The notes under the pieces were generated by a model. That model did no database searches, was not told where the DNA came from, and was given only the letters and a program-made list of their open reading frames with translations. A DNA stretch of 64,000 nucleotides from Plasticicumulans lactativorans (lineage in GTDB: Bacteria > Pseudomonadota > Gammaproteobacteria > Competibacterales > Competibacteraceae): contig NZ_SLWY01000009.1 of the NCBI RefSeq assembly GCF_004341245.1, forward strand, positions 62,001-126,000, given 5' to 3'. A program made the translations under genes and the position numbers. Shown here in pieces: positions 44,057-53,495 of this stretch; within the stretch, counting starts at the first letter, position 1; each line of letters starts with the position of its first letter.

Positions 44057-45724
44057 ATGAGTCACCCATTGTTCGAACGCCACCGTGCCACCCTCGACGC
44101 CGCCCTCGTCGCCATCCGCGAGCGTGGCTACTGGAGCGCCTACCCGGAGATGCCGTCGCCGCGCGCCTACGGCGAGACCGCCGCGGCCGACGGCCAGGCG
44201 GCGTTCGAGGCGCACCTGAACACCGCCTTCGAGCTCGACCAGCCCGGCACCGTCGGCCGCGTCGGCCGCGAGCGTTCGCCGTTCGGCTTCGACCTCGGCA
44301 TCACCTACCCGCGGGCCGACGTCGACGTGCTGCTGCCGGCGATGCAGGCGGCGATGCCGGCGTGGCGGCGCCTCGGCGCCGAGGGCCGTGCCGGCGTGTG
44401 CCTGGAGATCCTCGCGCGCCTCAACCGCAAGAGCTTCGAGATCGCCCACGCGGTGCAGCACACCACCGGGCAGGCGTTCATGATGGCGTTCCAGGCCGGC
44501 GCCCCCCACGCGCAGGAGCGCGGGCTCGAAGCCGTGGCCTACGCCTACCGGGCGATGACCGAACAGGTGCCGTCGGCGCTGTGGGAGAAGCCGCAGGGCA
44601 AGCAGGACCCGCTGCGCATGGAGAAGACCTACACGGTGATGCCGCGCGGCGTCGGGCTGGTGATCGGCTGCTGCACCTTCCCGACCTGGAACGGCTACCC
44701 GGGGCTGTTCGCCAGCCTGGTCACCGGCAACGCCGTGCTGCTCAAGCCGCACGCCGGCGCGGTGCTGCCGATGGCGATCACCGCGCGCGTCTGCCGCGAG
44801 GTGCTGGCCGAGCAGGGGCTCGACCCCAACCTGGTCGCGCTCGCCGTCAACGAGCCCGGCAGCCCGCTGGCGAGCACGCTGGCGCTGCGCCCCGAGGTGC
44901 GCATCATCGACTTCACCGGCTCGACCGCGAACGGTGACTGGCTGGAGCGCAACGCCACGCAGGCGGTCGTCTACACCGAGAAGGCCGGCGTCAACTCGGT
45001 GGTGATCGATTCCACCAACGACTTCAAGGGCCTGGTGCGCAACCTCGCGTTCTCGCTGGCGCTGTACTCGGGGCAGATGTGCACCGCGCCGCAGAACCTC
45101 TACATCCCGCGTGACGGCATCGACACCGAGGACGGCCACAAGCGCTTCGACGAGGTCGCGCAGGCGCTCGCCGCCGGCGTCGACAAGCTGCTCGGCGACA
45201 CCGCGCGCGCGGTCGAGGTGCTCGGCGCGATCCAGAACGAGGGCGTGGTGCGGCGGCTCGAATCGGCCGCCGAGCTCGGCCGCGTGGTGCTGGCCTCGCG
45301 GGCCATCGAGCACCCGCAGTTCCCCGCCGCGACGGTGCGCACCCCGGTGCTGCTCGCGCTCGACGCCGCGCGCGACGAGGCGGTGTTCACCCACGAGCAC
45401 TTCGGTCCGATCGCCTTCTGCATCGCCACCGACGGCACCGCGCAGTCGATCGAGCTCTGCAAGCGCGTGATCCAGCAGCACGGCGCGATCACCGCGGCGG
45501 TGTACGCGGCCGACGCTGCCGTCATCGAGGCGATGCGCGAGGCGATGCTCGACGCCGGCGTGGCGCTGTCGGAAAACCTCACCGGCGGCGTGTTCGTCAA
45601 CCAGTCGGCGGCGTACTCGGACTTCCACGCCACCGGTGCCAACCCGGCCGCGAACGCCGCGCTGACCGACAGCGCCTTCGTCGCCAACCGCTTCCGCGTG
45701 GTGCAGTCGCGCCGCCACGTCTGA
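44057..45724 (+). CDS. paaN: PaaN/PaaZ-type aldehyde dehydrogenase of phenylacetate catabolism
   Basis: A 555-residue aldehyde dehydrogenase of the PaaN type. It should oxidise the semialdehyde formed when oxepin-CoA is opened. NAD-binding is seen around [29 protein letters not shown]; the catalytic Cys is in [19 protein letters not shown]. Unlike E. coli PaaZ (~680 residues) it has no C-terminal MaoC-like hydratase domain, so the oxepin-CoA hydrolase must be another protein. The ATG at 44057 follows GGGGAG and gives the family N-terminus. paaY follows after 62 bases. Confidence 0.9.
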   Translation: MSHPLFERHRATLDAALVAIRERGYWSAYPEMPSPRAYGETAAADGQAAFEAHLNTAFELDQPGTVGRVGRERSPFGFDLGITYPRADVDVLLPAMQAAMPAWRRLGAEGRAGVCLEILARLNRKSFEIAHAVQHTTGQAFMMAFQAGAPHAQERGLEAVAYAYRAMTEQVPSALWEKPQGKQDPLRMEKTYTVMPRGVGLVIGCCTFPTWNGYPGLFASLVTGNAVLLKPHAGAVLPMAITARVCREVLAEQGLDPNLVALAVNEPGSPLASTLALRPEVRIIDFTGSTANGDWLERNATQAVVYTEKAGVNSVVIDSTNDFKGLVRNLAFSLALYSGQMCTAPQNLYIPRDGIDTEDGHKRFDEVAQALAAGVDKLLGDTARAVEVLGAIQNEGVVRRLESAAELGRVVLASRAIEHPQFPAATVRTPVLLALDAARDEAVFTHEHFGPIAFCIATDGTAQSIELCKRVIQQHGAITAAVYAADAAVIEAMREAMLDAGVALSENLTGGVFVNQSAAYSDFHATGANPAANAALTDSAFVANRFRVVQSRRHV

Positions 45725-45786
45725 GGCCCGGCCGTCCGCTGCGGGGGAGGAGCCCCCCGCAGCGCACCACCCGCGAGGACAGCCCC

Positions 45787-46404
45787 ATGCCCTGCTACGA
45801 AATCGACGGCATCCGCCCGGTGGTCGATCCCACCGCCTACGTCCACCCGACCGCGGTGCTGATCGGCGACGTCATCGTCGGTCCGCACTGCTACATCGGC
45901 CCGGCCGCCTGCCTGCGCGGCGACTTCGGTCGCCTGGTGCTGGAGGCGGGCGCCAACCTGCAGGACACCTGCGTGATGCACGGCTTCCCCGGCACCGACA
46001 CGGTGATCGAGGTCGACGGCCACGTCGGCCACGGCGCCGTGCTGCACGGCTGCCGCATCGGCCGCAACGCGATGGTCGGCATGAACGCCGTGGTGATGGA
46101 CGGCGCCGAGGTCGGCGAGTGCGCGATCGTCGCCGCGATGGCCTTCGTCAAAGCGCAGATGCGCATCCCGCCGCGCAGCCTCGCCGTCGGCAGCCCGGCG
46201 CGGGTGCTGCGCGAGCTCTCCGAGCAGGAGATCGCGTGGAAGACCGAGGGCACCGCCACCTACCACACGCTCGCGGTGCGCAGCCTCGCCACGCTGCACG
46301 AGTGCGCGCCGCTGGCCGCGGCCGACGCCGCGCGGCTCGCGCAGCACATGCCGGTGGGCGAGATCGACCCGCTGTACAAGACCAAACAGAAGTTCGGGGA
46401 TTGA
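45787..46404 (+). CDS. paaY: PaaY, thioesterase of the gamma-carbonic-anhydrase fold
   Basis: Hexapeptide-repeat beta-helix protein; PaaY is known as a thioesterase that removes dead-end CoA products of the paa pathway. The 205-residue product has repeats such as [39 protein letters not shown] and [14 protein letters not shown], with metal-ligand His residues in VMHGF and GHGAVLHGC. It ends 1 base before the next hydratase gene. Confidence 0.94.
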   Translation: MPCYEIDGIRPVVDPTAYVHPTAVLIGDVIVGPHCYIGPAACLRGDFGRLVLEAGANLQDTCVMHGFPGTDTVIEVDGHVGHGAVLHGCRIGRNAMVGMNAVVMDGAEVGECAIVAAMAFVKAQMRIPPRSLAVGSPARVLRELSEQEIAWKTEGTATYHTLAVRSLATLHECAPLAAADAARLAQHMPVGEIDPLYKTKQKFGD

Positions 46405-46405
46405 G

Positions 46406-47194
46406 ATGGCTTACGAAACCCTGCTCGTCGACGTGCGCCCCGGCGGCGTCGGCCTGATCACGCTGAACCGCCCGCAGGCGCTCAACGCGCTGTCGGCGCA
46501 GCTGGTGCGCGAACTCGGCGCGGCGCTGCTGGCGCTCGAGGCCGACGCCGACGTCGGCGCCATCGTCATCACCGGCGGCACCCGCGTGTTCGCCGCCGGC
46601 GCCGACATCAAGGACATGGAGGGCAAGGCCTACGTCGACCTGTTCCTCGCCGACTTCCCGCACGTGCGCGGCGACGTCTGGACCGCGCTCGACGTGGTGC
46701 GCAAGCCGGTGATCGCCGCGGTGGCGGGCTTCGCCCTCGGCGGCGGCTGCGAGCTGGCGATGGCCTGCGACTTCATCCTCGCCGCCGACACCGCGAAGTT
46801 CGGCCAGCCCGAGATCGCCATCGGCACGCTGCCCGGCGCCGGCGGCACGCAGCGCCTGACGCGCCTGGTCGGCAAGAGCAAGGCGATGGAGATGTGCCTG
46901 ACCGGGCGCACCATGGACGCCCGCGAGGCCGAGCGCAGCGGGCTGGTCAGCCGCGTGGTGGTGCCCGAGCTGCTGATCGAGGAGGCGGTGAGCACCGCGA
47001 CGAAGATCGCCGCGCTGTCGCGCCCGGTGGTCTGGGCGGTCAAGGAGGCGGTCAACGTCGCCTACGAGGGCAGCCTCGCCGAGGGCCGGCGCTTCGAGCG
47101 GCGCGCGTTCGAGGCCACCTTCGCGCTGCAGGACTGCGTCGAGGGCATGCAGGCCTTCGTCGACAAGCGCAAGCCGGTGTTCCGCCACCGCTGA
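46406..47194 (+). CDS. Enoyl-CoA hydratase/isomerase family protein in the paa cluster
   Basis: A 262-residue crotonase-fold protein with both hydratase glutamates ([16 protein letters not shown] and [20 protein letters not shown]) and the oxyanion loop [15 protein letters not shown]. It is a third crotonase besides paaF and paaG. Being 1 base after paaY and in the same operon as the hydratase-less PaaN, it might supply a missing hydratase activity or act on side-chain intermediates; this is inference. Sequence alone does not separate it from a general fatty-acid enoyl-CoA hydratase. Confidence 0.85.
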   Translation: MAYETLLVDVRPGGVGLITLNRPQALNALSAQLVRELGAALLALEADADVGAIVITGGTRVFAAGADIKDMEGKAYVDLFLADFPHVRGDVWTALDVVRKPVIAAVAGFALGGGCELAMACDFILAADTAKFGQPEIAIGTLPGAGGTQRLTRLVGKSKAMEMCLTGRTMDAREAERSGLVSRVVVPELLIEEAVSTATKIAALSRPVVWAVKEAVNVAYEGSLAEGRRFERRAFEATFALQDCVEGMQAFVDKRKPVFRHR

Positions 47195-47289
47195 GCCGTC
47201 GCCCCGGCGATGCGGCGCGCGGCCGGGGGCGTGCGCCGCGCGGACTCATAACGACAGGGCCCCGGCCCGCCGCCATCGGGAGAAGCCTT

Positions 47290-49800
47290 ATGAACCATCC
47301 GTTGCCGCCCGCGCGGCTGCGGGCGCTCGCGTTCGCGCTGTGCGCCGCCTGTTTCACCCCCGCCCACGCCGCCGACGAGGCGGTCACGCTCAAGCGCGAC
47401 CGCTGGGGCGTGCCGCACGTATACGCCGACAGCACCTTCGGCCTGTTCTACGGCTACGGCTACGCGGTCGCCCAGGACCGCCTGTTCCAGATGGAGATGG
47501 CGCGACGCAGCACCCAGGGGCGCGTGGCCGAGGTGCTCGGCGCGACGTTCGTCGACTACGACCGCAAGACCCGCGCGAACTACGACCCGGCGGCGATCGC
47601 CGCGCAGCTCGCCGCGCTGCCCGCCGACGACCGCGCGATCCTCGACGGCTACGCCGCCGGCTTCAACGCCTGGCTGCAGCAGGTCGCCGCCAGGCCCGAC
47701 ACGCTGCTGCCGCGGCCCTTCACCGAGTTCGGCTTCACGCCGCAGCCGTGGACCGCCTTCGACGTGGCGATGGTGTTCATCGGCACCATGGGCAACCGCT
47801 TCGGCGACTTCAACACCGAGATCGAGAACCAGGCGCTGCTCAACGCGCTGGTCGCCCGGCACGGCGAGGCCGCCGGCCGCGCGCTGTTCGACCTGCTGCT
47901 GCCGCCGGACACCGCCGGCGCGCCGACCACGATCCCCGCCGCCGACTGGAACGCCCGCGCACCGGCGCGCGCGGCGGCGGCGCTCGCGCCGGTCTCGGCC
48001 AAGGTGCTCGCCGACATCCGCCGCGTGCCGCTCGGGCGCGACGGCGCGGTGCGCGACCTGCCGCCCGCCGCGGCGCAGGCCTGGCTCGACAGCGAGTTCG
48101 CCGCCTGGGGGCTGAGCGGCAGCGCCGGCTACCCGAGCACCAGCAACATGCTGGTGCTCGGCCCGCAGCACGTCGCCGGCGCCCGCGCCATCCTCAACAA
48201 CGGCCCGCAGTTCGGCTGGTTCAACCCCGCCTACACGTATTCGGTCGGCCTGCACGGTGCCGGCTTCGACATCGTCGGCAACACCGCCTTCGCCTACCCG
48301 GCGGTGATGTTCGGCCACAACGGCCGCATCGCCTGGGGCAGCACCTGGGGCGCGGTCGACAACGTCGACATCTACCGCGAGACGCTGAACCCCGCCGATC
48401 CGCGCGAGTACCGCCTCAACGGCATCTGGGTGCCGATGGAGGCGCGCCGCGAGACCCTCCGCGTCAAGGGCGGCGAGGCGGTGAGCTTCGAGGTGCTGAA
48501 GACCGTGCACGGGCTGGTGACGGCGCTCGACGAGGGCGCCGGCGTCGCCTACGCCAAGCGCCGCGCCTGGGCCGGGCACGAGCTCGACACCCTGCTCGGC
48601 TGGCTGCGCCAGGGCCAGGCGCGCAACTGGGACGAATGGAAGGCGCAGGTCGCGCGCATCGGCTTCAACATCAACGTCTACTACGCCGACGCCGACGGCA
48701 ACATCGGCTACGCCCTCGGCGGCCATTACCCCGAACGCCGCCACGACGGCCGCCTGCCGGCGCCCGGCGACGGCAGCGCCGAGTGGCTGCGGCTGCGGCC
48801 CTTCGCCGAGAACCCGCAGGTGTTCAACCCGAGTTCGGGCTACATCGCCAACTGGAACAACAAGCCCGGCGACGCCCCGCTCGGCACCGGGCTGTACTAC
48901 TACGCCTGGACCCGCGCCGACCGCGTCGAGGCGCTCACCGACCTGGTCGCCGCCACCCCGCGCCTCGACGCCGACGCCTCCTGGCGCCTGATGATGGACG
49001 CCGCGCTGGTCGACGTGAACGCCAAGTACCTGGTGCCCGAGGCCCTCACCGCCACCGCCGCGCTGCCGGCCGACGACCGCCTGCGCCGCGCCGCCGGGCT
49101 GCTCGCCGGCTGGGACCGCGTCAGCCGCGACGCCGACCGCGACGGCCGCTACGACGGCGCCGCCCCGGCGATCATGCAGACCTGGCTGCCGCTGCTGCTC
49201 GCGCGGGTGTTCGCCGACGACGTGCCGGCCGAGTTCCTCAAGTGGTACGCCTCGGCCGGCTACCCGAGCCCCGAGTCGCCGATGCGCGGCAGCCTCAACC
49301 TGCAGATCGGCACCAAGGTGCTGGTCGAGGCGCTGCTGGCGAAGCGCGCCGGCACCGCGCAGCCCTACGACCTATTCAACGGCGTCGACCCGGCCGTGCT
49401 GCTGCGCGAGACGCTCGCCGCCGCGCTCGACCAGCTCGAACGCACGCAGGGCCCGGAGCCGGCGAAGTGGTCGCTGCCGACCGTGCCGCAGGTGTTCTTC
49501 GCCAACAACTTCATGGGCGTCCCGCAGGCGCCGGCCGGCGAGGAGCGGCGCACCCGCATCGCCCAGAACCGCGGCACCGAGAACAACCGCGTGGTGTTCG
49601 GCAGCGACGGCCGCGTGCAGGCCGTCGAGGTGGTCGCACCCGGCCAGAGCGGCTTCATCGCCCCCGACGGCAGCCGCTCGCCGCACTACGAGGACCAGCT
49701 CGGGCTCTACGAGGACGAGGGCCACAAGCCGGTGTGGTTCGACGCCGCCGACGTCGACGCCCACCTGGAGTCGCAGACGATGCTGCCGCTCCCGCGCTGA
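47290..49800 (+). CDS. pac: Penicillin G acylase (N-terminal nucleophile hydrolase)
   Basis: Periplasmic acylase that hydrolyses phenylacetyl amides. The 836-residue precursor has a signal peptide ending near CFTPAHA, an alpha-chain region, a spacer, and the autocatalytic site STSNMLVLGPQ, where the nucleophile is Ser285. That is close to the E. coli enzyme position (precursor residue 290). The beta chain has NNGPQFGWFNPAYTYSVGLH, GHNGRIAWGSTWG, the oxyanion Asn in SGYIANWNNKPG (Asn521, beta 237) and the family C-terminal block NRGTENNRVVFGSDG, then VVAPGQSGFIAPDGS. It is closer to true penicillin G acylases than to quorum-quenching acylases. It lies 95 bases after the paa hydratase gene in the same direction. 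Confidence 0.93.
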   Translation: MNHPLPPARLRALAFALCAACFTPAHAADEAVTLKRDRWGVPHVYADSTFGLFYGYGYAVAQDRLFQMEMARRSTQGRVAEVLGATFVDYDRKTRANYDPAAIAAQLAALPADDRAILDGYAAGFNAWLQQVAARPDTLLPRPFTEFGFTPQPWTAFDVAMVFIGTMGNRFGDFNTEIENQALLNALVARHGEAAGRALFDLLLPPDTAGAPTTIPAADWNARAPARAAAALAPVSAKVLADIRRVPLGRDGAVRDLPPAAAQAWLDSEFAAWGLSGSAGYPSTSNMLVLGPQHVAGARAILNNGPQFGWFNPAYTYSVGLHGAGFDIVGNTAFAYPAVMFGHNGRIAWGSTWGAVDNVDIYRETLNPADPREYRLNGIWVPMEARRETLRVKGGEAVSFEVLKTVHGLVTALDEGAGVAYAKRRAWAGHELDTLLGWLRQGQARNWDEWKAQVARIGFNINVYYADADGNIGYALGGHYPERRHDGRLPAPGDGSAEWLRLRPFAENPQVFNPSSGYIANWNNKPGDAPLGTGLYYYAWTRADRVEALTDLVAATPRLDADASWRLMMDAALVDVNAKYLVPEALTATAALPADDRLRRAAGLLAGWDRVSRDADRDGRYDGAAPAIMQTWLPLLLARVFADDVPAEFLKWYASAGYPSPESPMRGSLNLQIGTKVLVEALLAKRAGTAQPYDLFNGVDPAVLLRETLAAALDQLERTQGPEPAKWSLPTVPQVFFANNFMGVPQAPAGEERRTRIAQNRGTENNRVVFGSDGRVQAVEVVAPGQSGFIAPDGSRSPHYEDQLGLYEDEGHKPVWFDAADVDAHLESQTMLPLPR

Positions 49801-49871
49801 CGCCGCACCGCCCCCGGGGCACGGCAGGTGCGGCGGGGGCGGGCGCCACGGCGGCGCCGGGGGGCGCTGGG

Positions 49872-51557
49872 CTAATGCAGGCGGTAGACGGTCGCCTGCC
49901 AGCCCGCCAGCGACACCGACGCCTGCCCGTTCGCGGTGCTCGCGCCGGCGCCGTTGTCGATGAGCGTGTCGGCGATGCGGATGTCGGGCGGCAGCGCGTA
50001 GGTGACGGGCTCGCGGCCGAAGTTGATCAGCACCAGGTAGCGCTCGTCGTCGAGGGTGCGGGTGTAGGCGAAGACGCGGGGATGCTCCGGGTCGATGTCC
50101 GCGTAGGCGCCGTACACCAGCGCCGGGGTCCGGTGGCGCAGCTCGATCAGCCGGCGGTGGTGGTGGTACACCGAGTCGGGCTCGCCGAGCTGCGCGGCGG
50201 CGTTGATCTCGCGGTGGTTGGGGTTCACTGCCAGCCACGGCGTGCCGGTGGTGAAGCCGCCGTGGGCGTCGGCGCTCCACTGCATCGGCGTGCGCGCATG
50301 GTCGCGGCTGGTCTGGCGCAGGTGCGCCAGCAGCTCGGCGGCCGGCACCCGGCCGGTCTCGACCAGCGTGCGCCACAGGCCTTTGACCTCGACGTCGTCG
50401 TACTGCTCGATGCGCTCGAACGGGTAGTTGGTCATGCCGAGCTCATCGCCCTGGTAGAGGAAGGGCGTGGCGCGCTGCGTGAGCATCAGCGTGGCCAGCG
50501 CCTTCGCCGAGCGTGCGTGCCAGGCCGGGTCATCGTCGCCGAAGTGCGAGACCGCGCGCGGATTGTCGTGGTTGCACAGGAAGCTGGTGTTCCAGCCGTG
50601 CGCGCCGGCGGTGCGGTCGATCGTCGTGTAGGTCGCCTTCAACTGCGGCAGGGTCCAGTCGGTCTTGCGCCAGTTGTCGCGGTCCAGGCGCACGATGTCG
50701 AAGTGGAAGATCATGCTCAGTTCGCCGCGGCGCGCGTCGGTGAACAGTGGCGCCTGCTCGAAGTCCACGCCGAAGGCCTCGCCGACCGACATCGCGTCGT
50801 AGGGCGCCAGCACCTCGCGGTGCATCGTCTGCAGGTACTCGTGGATTCGCGGGCCGCTGGCGTAGACGAATTCGGGGTGGTCGATCTGCTCCGGCGCCAG
50901 GTCGGGCAGCCCCGGCTGCTTCGAGATGAACGGGATGACGTCCATGCGAAAGCCGGACACACCCTTGTCGAGCCAGAAGCGCATCAGGTCGAAGACCTCG
51001 GCGCGGACCTCGGGGTTCTCCCAGTTCAGGTCCGGCTGCTTCTCGGCGAAATAGTGCAGGTAGTACTGGCCGGTGGAGTCGTCGCGCTTCCAGGCCGGGC
51101 CGCCGAAGAACGACGGGTAGTTGTTCGGCGGCCGTTCACCGGCCTCGCCCCGCCCGTCGCGCCAGATGTAGTAATCGCGCTTCGGGTTGTCGCGGCTGCC
51201 GCGGCTTTCGACGAACCAGGCGTGCTCGTCGCTGGTGTGGTTGACCACCAGGTCGATGATGAGCCGCATGCCGCGTGCCTTCATGCCGGCCAGCATGCGG
51301 TCGAAGTCGGCCATCGTGCCGAATTCGCTCATCACCTTGCGGTAGTCGCGGATGTCGTAGCCGTTGTCGGCGTTGGGGCTGTCGAAGTGCGGGCTGAGCC
51401 AGATCACGTCGACGCCGAGCGTCTTCAGGTAGTCGAGCCTGGCGGTGATGCCCGGCAGGTCGCCGATGCCGTCGCCGTTCGAGTCGCTGAACGAGCGCGG
51501 ATAGATCTGGTAGACGACGGCCTGCTTCCACCAAGCCGTTTCGCGAACGTCGGCCAT
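49872..51557 (-). CDS. Alpha-glucosidase, GH13 family
   Basis: A 561-residue cytoplasmic glycoside hydrolase of the oligo-1,6-glucosidase/alpha-glucosidase type. It starts AWWKQAVVYQIYPRSFSDSNGDGIGDLPG and has DLVVNHTSDEHAWF. The nucleophile Asp206 is in GFRMDVIPFIS, the acid/base Glu260 in SVGEAFG, and Asp331 in CNHDNPRAVSHFG. No signal peptide is seen. The ATG at 51557 is used; the much longer open frame upstream runs antisense through the transporter gene. It is convergent with pac and divergent from the transporter. The substrate (maltose, isomaltose or trehalose-type) cannot be fixed from sequence. Confidence 0.92.
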   Translation of the reverse strand: MADVRETAWWKQAVVYQIYPRSFSDSNGDGIGDLPGITARLDYLKTLGVDVIWLSPHFDSPNADNGYDIRDYRKVMSEFGTMADFDRMLAGMKARGMRLIIDLVVNHTSDEHAWFVESRGSRDNPKRDYYIWRDGRGEAGERPPNNYPSFFGGPAWKRDDSTGQYYLHYFAEKQPDLNWENPEVRAEVFDLMRFWLDKGVSGFRMDVIPFISKQPGLPDLAPEQIDHPEFVYASGPRIHEYLQTMHREVLAPYDAMSVGEAFGVDFEQAPLFTDARRGELSMIFHFDIVRLDRDNWRKTDWTLPQLKATYTTIDRTAGAHGWNTSFLCNHDNPRAVSHFGDDDPAWHARSAKALATLMLTQRATPFLYQGDELGMTNYPFERIEQYDDVEVKGLWRTLVETGRVPAAELLAHLRQTSRDHARTPMQWSADAHGGFTTGTPWLAVNPNHREINAAAQLGEPDSVYHHHRRLIELRHRTPALVYGAYADIDPEHPRVFAYTRTLDDERYLVLINFGREPVTYALPPDIRIADTLIDNGAGASTANGQASVSLAGWQATVYRLH

Positions 51558-51815
51558 CCTGTGATCTCCGTCGGGTTTGTCGTTGGGATTCGATCGTCGT
51601 GTCCCGATCCGCGACCGCGGCGCATGCCGGCGCTGCCGCGGACCGCCGCCCATTGTGGGCGGCGCATCGTTTCCCGCGCATTTTCCGGCAGCACTCCCGG
51701 TGGCATGCCGGCGGATCGCGGATGACACTGAAGCCGACGGCCGGGCGCCCGCCCCCCGTTCCGAGCCTCCCTGGCACGGACAAGCCTTCAGCCCCCAGGT
51801 AGTGGAGAAACCCTG

Positions 51816-53288
51816 ATGAGCAGGCTCACCTTTCCCAAGCCCGTGCCGACGGCCCTCGCGGTCGGGCTCGCGCTGCTGATCTGGTTCGTCATTCCGGTGC
51901 CGGACCAGGTCACGCCTGAGGCCTGGCACATGCTGGCGCTGTTCACCGGCAGCATCGCCGCCATCATCGGCAAGGCGCTGCCGATCGGCGCGGTGTCCAT
52001 GGTGGCCATCGCGCTGGTCGCGATCACCGAGGTGACCCGCCCGGGCAACCCCGAGGGGGCGCTGGCCGATGCCTTGAGCGGGTTTTCCAATCCGCTGATC
52101 TGGCTGATCGGGATCGCCGTGATGATCGCCGTGGCGCTGGTCAAGACCGGGCTGGGCACGCGGATCGGCTACCACTTCATTGCCTTGTTCGGCAGGAAGA
52201 CGATCGGCATCGCCTACGGCCTGGTGCTGTCCGAACTGGTCATCGCACCGGTCACGCCGAGCAACACGGCGCGTGGCGGCGCCATCATCCACCCCATCAT
52301 GCGTTCGATTGCCGACGGCTTCGGTTCGAGCCCCGAGCTGGGCACGCAGAACAGGATGGGGCGCTACCTGGCGCTGGTGAACTACAACGCCAATCCGATC
52401 ACCTCGGCGATGTTCGTCACCGCCACCGCGCCCAATCCGCTGATCGTGGCGCTGATCGCCAAGGCCACCAACCCTTCGCTCTCGATCACCTGGGGCCAGT
52501 GGGCACTGGCCGCCCTGCTGCCCTGCCTGTGCATGCTGGTGCTGATGCCGCTGGTGCTCTACGTCCTGTTTCCGCCCGAAGTCAGGGATACGCCGGATGC
52601 CAAGGGCATGGCCGAGGCCCGCTTGAACACGATGGGGCCGATGAGCACTGCGGAATTCGTCACCCTGGGCGTGCTGGCGCTGATGCTGCTGATGTGGGCG
52701 GGGGTTCCCGCGATGCTCCTCGGCCCCGCGGCGGAACTCAACGCCACCACCACCGCGATGGTCGGCCTGTCGCTGCTGCTGCTCACCGGGGTGCTGGAGT
52801 GGGAGGACATCCTCAAGGCCAGGAGCGCCTGGGACACCCTGATCTGGTTTGCCGCGCTGGTGATGATGGCCACGTTCCTGGGCAAGCTCGGGCTGGTCGG
52901 CTGGTTTTCGCTGTCGATCCAGAATGCGATCAATTACCTGAACCTGGGCTGGGTCAGTGCCACGATCCTGCTGGTGCTGGTCTACTTCTATTCCCACTAT
53001 TTCTTCGCCAGCACCACGGCGCACATCACGGCGATGTTCGGCGCCTTCTTCGCCGCCGGCACGGCCCTGGGCGCACCGCCGGCACCGCTGGCCCTGCTGC
53101 TGGCATTTGCGTCCTCGCTGATGATGTCGCTGACGCATTACGGCACCGGCACCGCCCCGATCATCTTCGGCTCGGGCTACACCACCCTCAATGAATGGTG
53201 GGCGGCCGGGGCGGTGATGAGCGTGGTCAATCTGCTGATCCTGGTGGGGGTGGGCGCCATCTGGTGGAAGCTGCTCGGATATATCTGA
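51816..53288 (+). CDS. DASS/SLC13-family anion transporter (CitT-like)
   Basis: A 490-residue inner-membrane transporter of the divalent anion:sodium symporter family, with about twelve hydrophobic segments. The two SNT-type substrate motifs are visible: PVTPSNTARGGAIIHPIM and MSLTHYGTGTAPIIFGSG, with YNANPITSAMFVTATAPNP between them. CitT/TtdT and 2-oxoglutarate/malate translocators are the nearest groups I can name, so dicarboxylate or tricarboxylate uptake or exchange is likely. It faces the alpha-glucosidase gene across 258 non-coding bases. Local GC content is slightly lower than in neighbours. Confidence 0.9.
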   Translation: MSRLTFPKPVPTALAVGLALLIWFVIPVPDQVTPEAWHMLALFTGSIAAIIGKALPIGAVSMVAIALVAITEVTRPGNPEGALADALSGFSNPLIWLIGIAVMIAVALVKTGLGTRIGYHFIALFGRKTIGIAYGLVLSELVIAPVTPSNTARGGAIIHPIMRSIADGFGSSPELGTQNRMGRYLALVNYNANPITSAMFVTATAPNPLIVALIAKATNPSLSITWGQWALAALLPCLCMLVLMPLVLYVLFPPEVRDTPDAKGMAEARLNTMGPMSTAEFVTLGVLALMLLMWAGVPAMLLGPAAELNATTTAMVGLSLLLLTGVLEWEDILKARSAWDTLIWFAALVMMATFLGKLGLVGWFSLSIQNAINYLNLGWVSATILLVLVYFYSHYFFASTTAHITAMFGAFFAAGTALGAPPAPLALLLAFASSLMMSLTHYGTGTAPIIFGSGYTTLNEWWAAGAVMSVVNLLILVGVGAIWWKLLGYI

Positions 53289-53371
53289 GATCGGGCAAGC
53301 GGCGTTTGCGCGGCAGGACTGCGTCGCGGACAGGCCGGCGTGCATCGCAGCGCGAGCCCGCGGCTGACATG

Positions 53372-53408
53372 CCGCCGTCGTGGTCATCCAGGGTGATCAC
53401 GACGGCGG
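53372..53408. terminator. 17-bp hairpin between convergent genes
   Basis: Arms CCGCCGTCGTG and CACGACGGCGG (11 perfect base pairs) continue inward for six more pairs, including two G-U, around a CAG loop. It is in the 207-base gap between the transporter and the PEP-CTERM gene, which converge here. There is no T-run on either side, so it may be a bidirectional barrier or an mRNA 3'-end stabiliser. Confidence 0.5.
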
Positions 53409-53495
53409 TGGATGCAGCAGCGTCGAAATTCACCACGGCCTGCCTGCCGTGGGTGTCGTGCGGACGCTTCGGCGGCGCCCGATGCGCCTTGACGA

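Noticed and set aside
47340-51725. A 1461-residue plus-strand open frame through pac and the alpha-glucosidase region
   Set aside because: It is a shifted-frame and antisense shadow with strongly Arg/Ala-biased composition and no domain. The pac frame itself is fully supported by motifs.
49872-53387. A 1171-residue minus-strand open frame that includes the alpha-glucosidase
   Set aside because: Only the part from 51557 downward encodes the enzyme. The rest lies antisense to the DASS transporter and is His/Gly/Gln-rich, typical of complementary-strand frames in GC-rich DNA.
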